64,000 nt of DNA from an uncultured Flavobacteriaceae bacterium (GTDB taxonomy: Bacteria > Bacteroidota > Bacteroidia > Flavobacteriales > Flavobacteriaceae). This document shows, piece by piece, positions 24,889-33,897 of this stretch. The stretch spans positions 1-64,000 of the forward strand of contig CANMWN010000004.1 in assembly GCA_947501625.1 (NCBI GenBank), given 5' to 3'. The position numbers were made by a program, and so were the translations under genes. The notes under the pieces were generated by a model, which did no database searches, was not told the origin of the DNA, and worked only from the letters and a program-made list of their open reading frames with translations. The stretch's first letter is position 1. Each line of letters opens with the position of its first letter.

Positions 24889-25556
24889 TTTTCTATCAAA
24901 TAGTCAAACCTATAATGTGAATATGGACATTCTAGCGGTTGTTCCAAAACTGATCCATTCACATTGTTATCTTTACAAATTTCATCAATAGCAGAAACTT
25001 TCCAAAACTTACCCATTTCATTTTTCAGCAACAGTTTATCCTTATAAAACCTTAGTTTTTTAACTGGAGTATTATAAAACTCATCAAACTTATCACACTC
25101 TGGAACATCGCCAAGGAAAATTTTGCCATTAGGTTTCAAACATTTCAACATTTCAGCAATTACCTTTTTTCCTTGATTCCTTTTTTCAAAATACTGAAAT
25201 GAAAATTGCATATAAATTTTATCAAATTTTCGACCTTCAAATAATTTACCTAACGCTAGAGCAGATCCATTTACATATTCAATATTCACATCATTCGAAC
25301 CTTTTTTAGCAACTTCCAATAATTTTATGGATTGGTCCACACCAACAATATGAGCACATTTTTTGGCAATTTGTGAAGTTAATAAACCGTTACCACAACA
25401 AACATCTAAAATATTATCTTCTCTAGTTATTTCAAGAATTCTTGAAATACGATTGACTGTTAAAAAAGTACTCGCTTCATCCTTTCTTTGTACTTGCTTG
25501 ATTTTATTATCAGGATTATTAGTTGCTATTTTATCCCAGTACTTTTTCCAATCCAT
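24885..25556 (-). CDS. Class I SAM-dependent methyltransferase
   Basis: The 223-aa protein has SAM motif I NILDVCCGNGLLTSQIA at about 46-62 and motif II VGVDQS. Near IYMQFSFQYF and MLKCLKPNGKIFLGDVPE it shows the usual later motifs. The opening MDWKKYWDKIA is found in several small-molecule methyltransferases linked to surface or secondary metabolism. The substrate is unknown. It has a TAGATTTG box upstream and diverges from def. Confidence 0.85.
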   Translation of the reverse strand: MDWKKYWDKIATNNPDNKIKQVQRKDEASTFLTVNRISRILEITREDNILDVCCGNGLLTSQIAKKCAHIVGVDQSIKLLEVAKKGSNDVNIEYVNGSALALGKLFEGRKFDKIYMQFSFQYFEKRNQGKKVIAEMLKCLKPNGKIFLGDVPECDKFDEFYNTPVKKLRFYKDKLLLKNEMGKFWKVSAIDEICKDNNVNGSVLEQPLECPYSHYRFDYLIEN

Positions 25557-25578
25557 ATAAATTAAATAATTATTGAGC

Positions 25579-25586
25579 CAAATCTA
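25579..25586 (-). promoter_or_regulatory. -7 promoter element of the methyltransferase gene
   Basis: The minus strand reads TAGATTTG, 22 nt before the ATG. It is paired back to back with the def promoter. Confidence 0.5.
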
Positions 25587-25609
25587 CTAAAAAATAATAT
25601 CTAATATCG

Positions 25610-25617
25610 TATTTTTG
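25610..25617 (+). promoter_or_regulatory. -7 promoter element of the def operon
   Basis: TATTTTTG matches the consensus, 20 nt before the def ATG at 25638. It likely drives def, the DUF5606 gene and mazG together. Confidence 0.55.
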
Positions 25618-25637
25618 CTGTCCATAAATTTGAAAAA

Positions 25638-26225
25638 ATGATATTACCAATTGTAGCCTATGGAAATCCGGTTTTAAGAAAACTAGGTGTTGATATAGAT
25701 AAAGATTATCCAGAGTTAGAAAAGTTGATTAAAGACATGAAAGAAACGATGGATAATGCGCATGGCGTTGGTTTGGCTGCTCCACAAATTGGAAAAGCCA
25801 TTCGTTTATTTTTGGTAGATACCTCACCATTTGCCGAAGATGAAGATTTGGAGGAAGAAGAAAGGAATTTCTTAAAAAACTTCAAAAAAACATTTATCAA
25901 TGCTCAAATAATTGAAGAAACTGGAAATGAATGGGTGTTCAATGAAGGTTGTTTAAGTATTCCTGATGTGAGAGAAGATGTTTTTAGAAATGAAACTTTG
26001 ACCATTGAGTACTATGATGAAGACTTCAAAAAGCATACTGAAACACTTTCAGGATTAGCTGCAAGAGTAGTACAACACGAGTATGATCATATTGAAGGAA
26101 TTTTATTTACCGATAAATTATCATCACTCAAAAAAAGATTATTAAAAAAGAAATTAGAAAAAATATCTAAAGGAAAAATTAATCCTGATTATAGGATGAG
26201 TTTTTACAACCCAAAGAAAAGATAA
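25638..26225 (+). CDS. def: Peptide deformylase
   Basis: The 195-aa enzyme has all three deformylase motifs: GVGLAAPQIG near 44-53, EGCLSIP near 104-110 (metal-binding Cys) and QHEYDHIEG near 143-151 (two metal-binding His and the catalytic Glu). It removes the N-formyl group from new proteins using a bound metal ion. An acidic insertion (EDEDLEEEERNF) between motifs 1 and 2 is common in Bacteroidota. It leads a three-gene unit with gaps of 2 and 0 nt. Confidence 0.97.
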   Translation: MILPIVAYGNPVLRKLGVDIDKDYPELEKLIKDMKETMDNAHGVGLAAPQIGKAIRLFLVDTSPFAEDEDLEEEERNFLKNFKKTFINAQIIEETGNEWVFNEGCLSIPDVREDVFRNETLTIEYYDEDFKKHTETLSGLAARVVQHEYDHIEGILFTDKLSSLKKRLLKKKLEKISKGKINPDYRMSFYNPKKR

Positions 26226-26227
26226 AT

Positions 26228-26647
26228 ATGAGTTTAGAAAAAATTATTGCTGTTACTGGAAAACCAGGTTTATACGAAATCATTGCACAGTCTAAAGGCG
26301 GACTTATCGTTGAATCTTTTATTGACAAAAAAAGATTTCCAATCAATGCAATGCACAATGTGAGTGTACTTGACAATATTGCTATTTACACCTATGCTGA
26401 TGAAGTTCCGTTAAAAGAAATTTTTAAGACTATGCACGAAAAAGAAAGTGGTAAAGAGTGTATAAGTCATAAAGAAAGTGCTAAAAAACTAACGGAGTAT
26501 TTCTCAACTATTCTTCCTGAATATGATGAAGAGCGTGTATACGCTTCGAACATCAAAAAAGTAGTTCAGTGGTATAATTTATTGGTTGCTAATAATTTTG
26601 ATTTTTCATCGATAGATGAAGAAGAAGCTACCGAAAACGAAGACTAA
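26228..26647 (+). CDS. DUF5606 domain protein
   Basis: The 139-aa protein fits the DUF5606 family. It starts SLEKIIAVTGKPGLYEIIAQ and has LIVESFIDKKRFPINAMHNVSVLDNIAIYT (cited in parts: FIDKKRFPI, NVSVLDNIAIYT), then ECISHKESAKKL and an acidic tail. The family is nearly confined to Bacteroidota and usually lies between def and mazG, as here. The N-terminal part looks like a small beta-barrel. Function is unknown; a link to translation or nucleotide housekeeping is inferred from synteny only. Confidence 0.85.
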   Translation: MSLEKIIAVTGKPGLYEIIAQSKGGLIVESFIDKKRFPINAMHNVSVLDNIAIYTYADEVPLKEIFKTMHEKESGKECISHKESAKKLTEYFSTILPEYDEERVYASNIKKVVQWYNLLVANNFDFSSIDEEEATENED

Positions 26648-27427
26648 ATGAATTCTAGAGCGCAACAATTAGAAGCCATAGATAGACTATTAACTATCAT
26701 GGATGAGTTGCGCTTAAAATGTCCTTGGGACCAAAAACAAACGCTCCAATCGCTGCGTCATTTAACCATTGAGGAAACCTACGAATTGGGTGACGCTATT
26801 CTTGATAACAACTTAGAAGAAGTAAAGAAAGAGTTAGGCGATTTACTGTTGCACATCATTTTTTATGCTAAGATTGGCTCGGAAACCAATGACTTTGACA
26901 TCGCTGATGTTGCTACTTCTATTTCTGAAAAGTTAATTTCTAGACATCCTCATATCTATGGAGATATTGATGTGGAAAATGAAGAGGAAGTCAAACAGAA
27001 TTGGGAGAAACTGAAATTGAAAGAAGGCAAAAAATCGGTGCTAGAAGGTGTTCCAAAGTCACTTCCTGCCATGGTGAAAGCCAATAGAATTCAAGACAAA
27101 GTTGCTGGTGTAGGTTTTGATTGGGAACAACCAGAACAAGTGTGGGAAAAAGTTCAAGAAGAGCTCGCAGAATTAAATGCCGAAATAAAAAAAGGGAATA
27201 CTGATAAAATTGAAAGCGAGTTTGGTGATGTTTTATTCTCTATGATTAATTATGCACGTTTTATCAAAGTAAATCCTGAAAATGCTTTAGAGCGCACCAA
27301 CAAAAAGTTTATCCAACGTTTTCAATTCTTGGAACAAGCCGCCAAAAAAGAGGGTAAAGAATTGCATGATATGTCACTCCAAGAAATGGATAAGTATTGG
27401 GAACAATCGAAAGCGTTTTTTAAGTAA
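26648..27427 (+). CDS. mazG: Nucleoside triphosphate pyrophosphohydrolase
   Basis: The 259-aa protein has two MazG domains. The N-terminal one shows CPWDQKQTLQSLRHLTIEETYEL (in part: CPWDQKQT, EETYEL) and ELGDLLLHIIFYA, giving the EExxE and ExxD metal-binding helices. The C-terminal copy has QEELAELNAEI and EFGDVLFSMINYARF. It hydrolyses NTPs to NMP and pyrophosphate and clears damaged nucleotides. ATG follows the DUF5606 stop directly. Beyond its stop the conserved gene order is broken by the accessory segment. Confidence 0.95.
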   Translation: MNSRAQQLEAIDRLLTIMDELRLKCPWDQKQTLQSLRHLTIEETYELGDAILDNNLEEVKKELGDLLLHIIFYAKIGSETNDFDIADVATSISEKLISRHPHIYGDIDVENEEEVKQNWEKLKLKEGKKSVLEGVPKSLPAMVKANRIQDKVAGVGFDWEQPEQVWEKVQEELAELNAEIKKGNTDKIESEFGDVLFSMINYARFIKVNPENALERTNKKFIQRFQFLEQAAKKEGKELHDMSLQEMDKYWEQSKAFFK

Positions 27428-27505
27428 AATTGTTGAAAGAAAATCTACGAGGATTTCCAGAAGTTAGCGAAAACAAGCAATTACCTATGGTCATTGTTGT
27501 AAGCC
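27428..27505. other. Possible residue of a mobile cassette end next to mazG
   Basis: This 78-nt gap differs in texture from other gaps in the window. It has few A/T runs and an imperfect palindrome, GAAAATC-TACGA-GGATTTCC. On the minus strand it reads ACAATGACCATAGGTAATTG, then CTTGTTTTCGCTAACTTC, then TGGAAATCCTCGTAG. From memory, sequences of this pattern follow accessory genes in many flavobacterial genomes, but I cannot verify that here. It borders the Shedu-like gene pair on the side away from lon, so it may mark the insertion edge. Confidence 0.4.
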
Positions 27506-27829
27506 TTATATTCTTTCATCTATATTACCTTTAATAACAAGATAAAAGCTTTGGTTAGGATTTATATTATATTTTGTCAGTTTTGATTTAACGTCATTTC
27601 TTATGGACTCCAAATCTCTATTGATTGTTATGTTCTTTAAAATAGCTACTGTCTCTTCAATTCCGTCAACAAGAGTTTCAAAAGAAAAATCAATATTCAT
27701 TGGACTATTTGACATTCCAATGTCAAAAAAAGTTCCTGCTTGCAATGTTTCTTTTTTACTCCAAATCAACTTATTATTTGGTTGATGAAGAAATTCAGAA
27801 ATCTTCTCAATTTTTTCTTCAGTAGTCAT
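27506..27829 (-). CDS. Hypothetical 107-aa protein paired with a Shedu-like nuclease
   Basis: I do not recognise this protein. It is soluble, has no signal peptide or membrane span and is mixed alpha/beta by eye. The start is helical and charged (TTEEKIEKISEFLHQ), then come KLIWSKKETLQAGTFFDIGM and MNIDFSFETLVDGIEET. Next is a helix with DLESIRNDVKSKL and a final strand SFYLVIKGNI. Its ATG directly follows the TAA of the Shedu-like gene with no spacer, so the two are translationally coupled. It could be an accessory, immunity or regulatory subunit of the nuclease; this is inference from linkage. Confidence 0.7.
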   Translation of the reverse strand: MTTEEKIEKISEFLHQPNNKLIWSKKETLQAGTFFDIGMSNSPMNIDFSFETLVDGIEETVAILKNITINRDLESIRNDVKSKLTKYNINPNQSFYLVIKGNIDERI

Positions 27830-29059
27830 TTATTTGATTTTAATTTTATCCAAAAGGTTTTTAAGTCGTTCAAGAAGTTCATCATATAATACAAATTCTA
27901 TATCTTTTAAACTCTCTCGAAGATTTTTAAAATGATTTTGTTTTTTCTTTGTATTCAATTCCTTTGTTGAACCAGCAACAATTATTACTCTCGGATTTAT
28001 AATATTTACATCAATTCCTTCTTCGCTTTCAGTTTCGGTTTCTTCTTTAATTACTTTAGTATAATTTATAGCATTCTCTTTTGATTTTTGCAAATAATCA
28101 GTTGCTTGTGCAATAACCATAGAAACATCTTTAGTCCAATACCAAGTTTTGTGACTTGAATCGTATTTCATTAATGGCGTACTACTTTTCTTTAGTTCGT
28201 AAAAATCAATATATCCGTAAATATCAACTAAAACTAAATCAGGATATTTGGTTATTCCTGTTGCAATATTTTTATAGTTTATTTTATGAGCGTAGCGTGT
28301 GTCAAATAGAGTTATATATTCATCAAAGAATTTTTGCCAAGAACTTTCGGGTGGATTTTCTTTAAGTAATAACTCATATTTAGCAATTATTTCTTGAAGT
28401 GTAAGAATTTGAGCATTTTTTTGAAGTCCAAAGGTCATCCTTTTGACTAAATCAGCTCTTTTATATTTTTTAGATGCATCAACATAAAAATTTCCAATTT
28501 TTTCAATATCATCAGCTGTTAGTTGGTCAATAAGTTTCTGATTAAGGTTTCTTAAAATTAGTTTTTTATTATTGTTTGTCTCTTTATAATCAAAAGCTAT
28601 TTCTGGAAAAATATCCACTAAAAAATTTTTTATTAGAATTTTTTTAGTGTCGTTACAAGCTCTTTGTTCTTGATTTGTGCTTGAAATTAATACTGATAAG
28701 TCATTTATGTTCAAAAAAAGATTTTTGCGAACTTTTTTAGATTCAATATCTTCTGATATTATAATTTTATTTATTCGCTTATCATCGAATTGATATCTAA
28801 AAAAACTATTTACAGTATTGTCGCTAAAACCATAGCCAAATGAATTAAACAAATAAGGGATTTCTTCAAAATCTCTTAATTCAATTTGTTTTATAGTTTG
28901 TCCATCGTAATCGAAAAAATAATTTTTTCCTTTTTGCTCATAGATTTTAACAAATTCCTTTTCCTCATCTTCTTTATGTTGACGATATACGATTTTTTTA
29001 CCTCCAACTTTTTCTTCGAAGAGAATTAACTTTTTAGTTTCTTGGAATTGTTTTTTCAT
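27830..29059 (-). CDS. sduA: Shedu-like (DUF4263) anti-phage nuclease
   Basis: The 409-aa protein has a long N-terminal region of unassigned fold (1-230) and a C-terminal DUF4263 nuclease domain. That domain opens with ENPPESSWQKFFDEYITLF and shows the PD-(D/E)xK core: PDLVLVD (metal-binding Asp), then DFYELKKSS (ExK), then IAQATDYLQ with the downstream Gln helix. A strand RVIIVAGS follows. Shedu is a known phage-defence nuclease, usually encoded by one gene. This gene lies 14 nt behind lon, with no terminator or clear promoter between, and is followed at once by a 107-aa ORF. The family call is firm at the nuclease domain; defence activity is inferred. Confidence 0.82.
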   Translation of the reverse strand: MKKQFQETKKLILFEEKVGGKKIVYRQHKEDEEKEFVKIYEQKGKNYFFDYDGQTIKQIELRDFEEIPYLFNSFGYGFSDNTVNSFFRYQFDDKRINKIIISEDIESKKVRKNLFLNINDLSVLISSTNQEQRACNDTKKILIKNFLVDIFPEIAFDYKETNNNKKLILRNLNQKLIDQLTADDIEKIGNFYVDASKKYKRADLVKRMTFGLQKNAQILTLQEIIAKYELLLKENPPESSWQKFFDEYITLFDTRYAHKINYKNIATGITKYPDLVLVDIYGYIDFYELKKSSTPLMKYDSSHKTWYWTKDVSMVIAQATDYLQKSKENAINYTKVIKEETETESEEGIDVNIINPRVIIVAGSTKELNTKKKQNHFKNLRESLKDIEFVLYDELLERLKNLLDKIKIK

Positions 29060-29073
29060 ATTCGATTTTTATT

Positions 29074-31527
29074 TTAGAACTTCTTCGCTCCCTTTACTTT
29101 TTGCTTCGTCAGTGCAATTTCAATCACTTCTTTCATTTCTTTTACATAATGAAATTTCACCCCTTTTAAATAACGTTGGTTAATTTCATCAACATCTTTC
29201 TTATTATCAGCACATAAAATGATTTCTTTGATATTGGCACGCTTTGCAGCCAAAATCTTTTCTTTGATTCCACCAACTGGTAACACTTTACCTCTCAATG
29301 TAATTTCACCTGACATTGCCAAACGAGATTTTACTTTACGCTGTGTAAATACCGAAACCAAAGACGTTAACATCGTTATCCCTGCACTTGGACCATCTTT
29401 TGGTGTAGCACCTTCTGGAACGTGAATATGCACTTTATTTTCTTCTATAATTTTCGCATCTATTCCAAACTCTTCAGCATTGGAACGGATATACTCCATA
29501 GCAATGGTTGCCGACTCTTTCATTACCGTTCCTAAATTTCCAGTAATCGTCAAGCCTTTTCCTTTTGAGACTATAGACTCAATAAACAAAATATCTCCTC
29601 CTACTCTTGTCCAAGCCAGTCCAGTAACTACTCCTGCAACATCGTTATTTTCATATTTATCTCTCTCCAAATGAGAAACTCCTAAAACTTTTTCAATATC
29701 CTCAGATGAAATTTGAGTGTTATATTCTTCTTCCATCGCAATTGACTTGGCTGCATATCTCACAACTTTAGCAATTTGTTTATCCAATCCTCTCACTCCA
29801 GATTCTCTCGTATAACCTTCAACAATCTTTTCCAATTGTGCTTTTTTAATCTGAATATCTTTAGAGGTTAATCCGTGTTCTTTTAACTGTTTTGGTAACA
29901 AATGTCTCTTCGCAATCTCAACTTTTTCTTCAATGGTATAACCACTCACATTAATAATCTCCATACGATCTCTCAATGCCCAAGGAATCGTTGACAAACT
30001 ATTGGCAGTAGCCACAAACAATACTTTGGACAAGTCATAACCTAACTCTAAGTAATTGTCATAAAAAGCAGTGTTTTGCTCAGGATCTAATACTTCTAAC
30101 ATTGCAGATGATGGATCACCATTATGTGAATTGGAAGCCAATTTATCAATCTCATCCAATACAAATACTGGATTCGATGTTCCGGCTTTTTTCAAACTCT
30201 GAATCAATCTTCCGGGCATTGCTCCTATATACGTTTTTCTATGTCCTCTTATCTCAGCTTCATCTCTCAATCCACCTAAAGACATTCGAACATATTCTCT
30301 TCCCAATGATTCTGCTATTGATTTTCCAAGCGATGTTTTACCAACTCCTGGAGGTCCGTACAAGCAAATAATTGGAGATTTCATATCGCCTTTAAGTTTC
30401 AATACAGCAAGGTGCTCAATAATTCTTTGTTTTACTTTTTCTAAACCAAAGTGATCTCTATCTAAGATTTTTTCAGCACGCTTCAGATCAAACTTATCTT
30501 CCGAATATTCATCCCAAGGCAATTCCAACAGCAAATCTAAATAGTTTCTTTGAACAGAATACTCTGCTACTTGCGGATTCATTCGTTGCAATCTTCCTAT
30601 TTCTTTATGAAACTTATCCGAAATTTCTTTGCTCCATTTTTTAGACTTCGCTTTTTCTCGCATTTCATCTAATTCTTCTTCATAAGATACGCCACCTAAT
30701 TCTTGCTGAATAGTTTTTAATTGCTGATTCAAAAAATATTCACGTTGTTGCTGATCCATATCAGAGCGTGTTTTTGACTGAATATCATTACGCAACTCCA
30801 ACTTTTGCATTTCTTTCGTCATATATTTTAACGTAAGCAATGCACGATCTTTTAAATCATTGGTATTCAAAATTTTCTGTTTTTCAACAACTGGAAGATT
30901 CATATTTGATGAAACAAAATTTACCAAAAACGAACTGCTCTCTATATTCTTTATTGCAAAAGAAGCCTCAGAAGGTAAACTAGGGTTCATCTTGATAATC
31001 TTCAATGCCATTGATTTAATTGAATCAATAATGGCTTCAAATTCAGGTTTATCTAATGATGATCTATCTTCTTGAATTTTCTTTACTGTTGCTTTAATAT
31101 AAGGTTCTTCTTGTATAAATGTATCAACCTCAAACCTCTTAGTCCCTTGAATAATAACAGTTGTATTACCGTCAGGCATTTTCAACATTTTTAAAATTTT
31201 AGCAACAGTACCAACTTTATGTATATCATTTATCGAAGGATTCTCTACTGATTCGTCGTTTTGTGCAACAACACCAACAATTTTATTTCCACTGTTAGCA
31301 TCCTTAATCAATTTAACTGATTTATCTCTTCCAGCAGTAATTGGAATTACTACTCCTGGAAACAGAACCATATTACGCAATGGTAAAATTGGTAACTCTT
31401 CTGGGATATCCTCTTTATTTATTCTTTCTTCATCTTCAGGCGTCATTAATGGAATTAATTCAGCATCTTGATCAAACATTTGCTCAAATGACAGATTGTC
31501 AAGTTTTATAAATTTTGAATCACTCAT
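29074..31527 (-). CDS. lon: ATP-dependent protease La
   Basis: The 817-aa protein is a full LonA. The N-terminal substrate domain starts [20 protein letters not shown] at about 43-62, and a coiled linker follows. The AAA+ domain has Walker [10 protein letters not shown] and Walker [10 protein letters not shown]. The protease domain has the Ser-Lys dyad (Ser near 714 in KDGPSAG, Lys near 755 in GGIKEK). Lon degrades damaged and regulatory proteins in the cytoplasm. The Shedu-like gene follows so closely that it may be read from the lon transcript. Confidence 0.98.
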   Translation of the reverse strand: MSDSKFIKLDNLSFEQMFDQDAELIPLMTPEDEERINKEDIPEELPILPLRNMVLFPGVVIPITAGRDKSVKLIKDANSGNKIVGVVAQNDESVENPSINDIHKVGTVAKILKMLKMPDGNTTVIIQGTKRFEVDTFIQEEPYIKATVKKIQEDRSSLDKPEFEAIIDSIKSMALKIIKMNPSLPSEASFAIKNIESSSFLVNFVSSNMNLPVVEKQKILNTNDLKDRALLTLKYMTKEMQKLELRNDIQSKTRSDMDQQQREYFLNQQLKTIQQELGGVSYEEELDEMREKAKSKKWSKEISDKFHKEIGRLQRMNPQVAEYSVQRNYLDLLLELPWDEYSEDKFDLKRAEKILDRDHFGLEKVKQRIIEHLAVLKLKGDMKSPIICLYGPPGVGKTSLGKSIAESLGREYVRMSLGGLRDEAEIRGHRKTYIGAMPGRLIQSLKKAGTSNPVFVLDEIDKLASNSHNGDPSSAMLEVLDPEQNTAFYDNYLELGYDLSKVLFVATANSLSTIPWALRDRMEIINVSGYTIEEKVEIAKRHLLPKQLKEHGLTSKDIQIKKAQLEKIVEGYTRESGVRGLDKQIAKVVRYAAKSIAMEEEYNTQISSEDIEKVLGVSHLERDKYENNDVAGVVTGLAWTRVGGDILFIESIVSKGKGLTITGNLGTVMKESATIAMEYIRSNAEEFGIDAKIIEENKVHIHVPEGATPKDGPSAGITMLTSLVSVFTQRKVKSRLAMSGEITLRGKVLPVGGIKEKILAAKRANIKEIILCADNKKDVDEINQRYLKGVKFHYVKEMKEVIEIALTKQKVKGAKKF

Positions 31528-31752
31528 ATTTTTATTTGGGTCATTTTGTCATTAATAAAATTGAATAACAAGTTTGCAAATTAAACAATTTTACGCAACT
31601 AATTGATTATCAATTTTATATATTCTCTTCATATTACATTCACTAGTATAAAAGACAATAGTTATGCCATAGCAAGAAATAAAATATTAAATTTATTTTC
31701 TATAAGTGTAACACATTAAACTTTCTAATGTCTTTTTAACAGAAACGATTCA

Positions 31753-32298
31753 TTGCAACAACCAAACCAACATATTAACCAACTTTTACAGCGATGTGAA
31801 ATTGGAGAGCAAAGTGCTCAATTAGAAATCTATAAGAGGTATTATAGAGCAATGTATAATACTGCCCTTAGGATTTTGAAAAACAGCTTTGAAGCTGAGG
31901 ATATGATGCAAGAATCGTTTTTAATTGCATTCACCAAATTGAGCACTTTTAAAGGTGAAGTTACCTTTGGTGCTTGGTTAAAACGAATAGTAATAAATAA
32001 ATGTTTAACTCAACTGAAAAAGAATAAAAGATTTGAAGAAGTGAAACTTGAAGTAGCTCAACAATCACCAATTGAAGATGAAGAAGTCGACTATTCATCA
32101 ATCAAAAGTGAAGAAGTTATGAATAGTATTAACTCATTGAAGGACAATTATCGTATCGCAATTACTCTTCATTTAATTGAGGGATATGATTACGAAGAAG
32201 TAGCTGAAATAATGAATATTACCTATCAAAATAGTAGAACTACTATTTCTAGGGCTAAAAATAAATTAAGAGAAATCTTAAGTACACAAAAAGTTTAA
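31753..32298 (+). CDS. ECF-type RNA polymerase sigma factor, TTG start
   Basis: The 181-aa protein has sigma region 2 (EIYKRYYRAMYNTALRIL, then EAEDMMQESFLIAF) and region 4 (LKDNYRIAITLHLIEGYDYE with the helix-turn-helix EEVAEIMNITYQNSRTTISRA, cited in part). An in-frame TAA at 31726-31728 leaves TTG at 31753 as the only start that keeps region 2 with its usual N-terminal lead (QQPNQHINQLLQRC). It heads a four-gene unit with a probable anti-sigma factor and two exported proteins, which are its likely targets or sensors. Confidence 0.93.
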   Translation: MQQPNQHINQLLQRCEIGEQSAQLEIYKRYYRAMYNTALRILKNSFEAEDMMQESFLIAFTKLSTFKGEVTFGAWLKRIVINKCLTQLKKNKRFEEVKLEVAQQSPIEDEEVDYSSIKSEEVMNSINSLKDNYRIAITLHLIEGYDYEEVAEIMNITYQNSRTTISRAKNKLREILSTQKV

Positions 32299-32301
32299 AA
32301 T

Positions 32302-32829
32302 ATGGAAAACAAAGACTTTAATAAACTATTTAATCAAAATTTTGATACCGCTGAACCGTCACTCGGTCACTTTAATCGATTTGAAAAACGATTAGCAAAT
32401 CAAAAAACGATCTATAAACCAAAAAAATGGAAATGGTATATTATGGCTGCTTCATTTGCCTTATTATTTACTTTTTGGTTTGCAGCTAATAGGCAAAATG
32501 AACCTATACAACTTGCAGATGTTTCTCCAGAAATGGCTGAAACACAAGATTACTTTACTTCGGTCATAAAAAGTGAAATTGAAAAAATAAACATTCAAAA
32601 AACACCACAAAACAAGAAATTAATTGACGATGCTTTTATCAGATTAAAAAATCTTGAAACACAATATACTTCTCTCTCTTCTGAGTTAAATGAAAGTGGA
32701 AGTGATAAAAGAGTGATTTTTGCAATGATTTCTAATTTTCAACAACGCGTAGAAGTATTACAAAATTTATTAGAACAACTAGAAGAAATAAAACAATTTA
32801 AAAATTTAAATAATGAAACATATAGTTAA
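32302..32829 (+). CDS. Putative anti-sigma factor, single-span membrane protein
   Basis: The 175-aa protein has a cytoplasmic N-terminus (1-45, MENKDFNKLFNQNF), one membrane span (YIMAASFALLFTFWFAA, about 46-62) and an outer part rich in helix with a coiled-coil feel (EVLQNLLEQLEEIKQF). It starts 3 nt after the sigma gene. Position and topology suggest a membrane anti-sigma factor that holds the sigma factor until a signal is received. No classical zinc-finger (HxxxCxxC) motif is present. Its end overlaps the next gene by 17 nt. Confidence 0.7.
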   Translation: MENKDFNKLFNQNFDTAEPSLGHFNRFEKRLANQKTIYKPKKWKWYIMAASFALLFTFWFAANRQNEPIQLADVSPEMAETQDYFTSVIKSEIEKINIQKTPQNKKLIDDAFIRLKNLETQYTSLSSELNESGSDKRVIFAMISNFQQRVEVLQNLLEQLEEIKQFKNLNNETYS

Positions 32830-33886
32830 AATAATTACTTTATTTATCCTTATTCCTACGCTGACTTTTGCAGGTGGAATGAAAGGAAAATACACTAAAA
32901 CTAAAACCATTGACAAAGAGTTCTCTATTAATTCCAATGGTCAAGTAAATCTAAATAATAAATACGGAGCAATAAATATTGAAACATGGAATAGTAATAA
33001 AGTTTCTATCAAAGTTATTATTACTACCAATGGAAATAATGAGGATAAAGTTGATGAAAGACTTGAAAAAATTGATGTTGCTTTCGAAAATTCTTCACAA
33101 GAAGTTTCTGCTAAAACTCATTTTGAAAAGCAAAATAATAGTTGGAATTTTTTCGGAAAACGCAACAGTGTAAACATGGATATAAAATACATTGTTAAAA
33201 TGCCAGTCACATGTAATTTAGGTGTGCATATGGATTATGGAAATGTGACATTAGACAAACTTGAAGGTAATGCTGATATTGACTGTGATTATGGTAAAAT
33301 ATTTATTGGAGATTTACTTGGAAATAATACTCGTATCAATTTAGACTACTCTAGAGGTTCAACTATTGATTCTATGAAAGACGGTTCAATTAATATAGAT
33401 TATTCAACTATAGATATTGAAAAAGCAGGTAATATTGATTTAAATTCTGATTATAGTAATACTACTTTTGTAACCCTTAATGATTTAGTTTACAATTCTG
33501 ATTACGGTAACACTGTTGTAAAAAATGCTAATAAAATTGAAGGAAATAGTGATTATGTAAATATGAAGTTTGGTAATGTTGCAACCTCTTTAGATGTAAG
33601 TGCTGATTATGGCAGATTGAGTGTTGAAAAAATGGGCGCTAACTTTAAATTAATAAATGTAAATACCGAATATACTGGAGTAAAAATTGGTGTAGCTAGT
33701 GATAGTTCTTTTGAATTAATTGCCGATTCTCAATACAGTGGAATTACTGTTCCTGATGGATTTAATTTCACAAAACAAATAGAAAAAAACAGCAAAAAGC
33801 ATTACGAAGGAACATATAATGGTTCTAATGGAAAAGTAACTATTAGAAGTCAATATGGACACGTAAAAATATATAACAATAACTAA
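32813..33886 (+). CDS. Exported beta-helix repeat protein (DUF4097-like)
   Basis: The 357-aa protein has a signal peptide (1-20, LTFAG). Its C-terminal two thirds are made of short repeats centred on DYG or DYS: MDYGNVTL, CDYGKIFI, LDYSRGST, IDYSTIDI, SDYSNTTF, SDYGNTVV, SDYVNMKF and ADYGRLSV, about 18-22 residues apart. This pattern predicts a right-handed beta-helix as in DUF4097/LiaG-like proteins. There is no T9SS tail, so it is probably periplasmic. It is coupled to the anti-sigma gene by overlap, and envelope stress sensing is a reasonable guess. Confidence 0.75.
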   Translation: MKHIVKIITLFILIPTLTFAGGMKGKYTKTKTIDKEFSINSNGQVNLNNKYGAINIETWNSNKVSIKVIITTNGNNEDKVDERLEKIDVAFENSSQEVSAKTHFEKQNNSWNFFGKRNSVNMDIKYIVKMPVTCNLGVHMDYGNVTLDKLEGNADIDCDYGKIFIGDLLGNNTRINLDYSRGSTIDSMKDGSINIDYSTIDIEKAGNIDLNSDYSNTTFVTLNDLVYNSDYGNTVVKNANKIEGNSDYVNMKFGNVATSLDVSADYGRLSVEKMGANFKLINVNTEYTGVKIGVASDSSFELIADSQYSGITVPDGFNFTKQIEKNSKKHYEGTYNGSNGKVTIRSQYGHVKIYNNN

Positions 33887-33897
33887 AAAATAAATCA

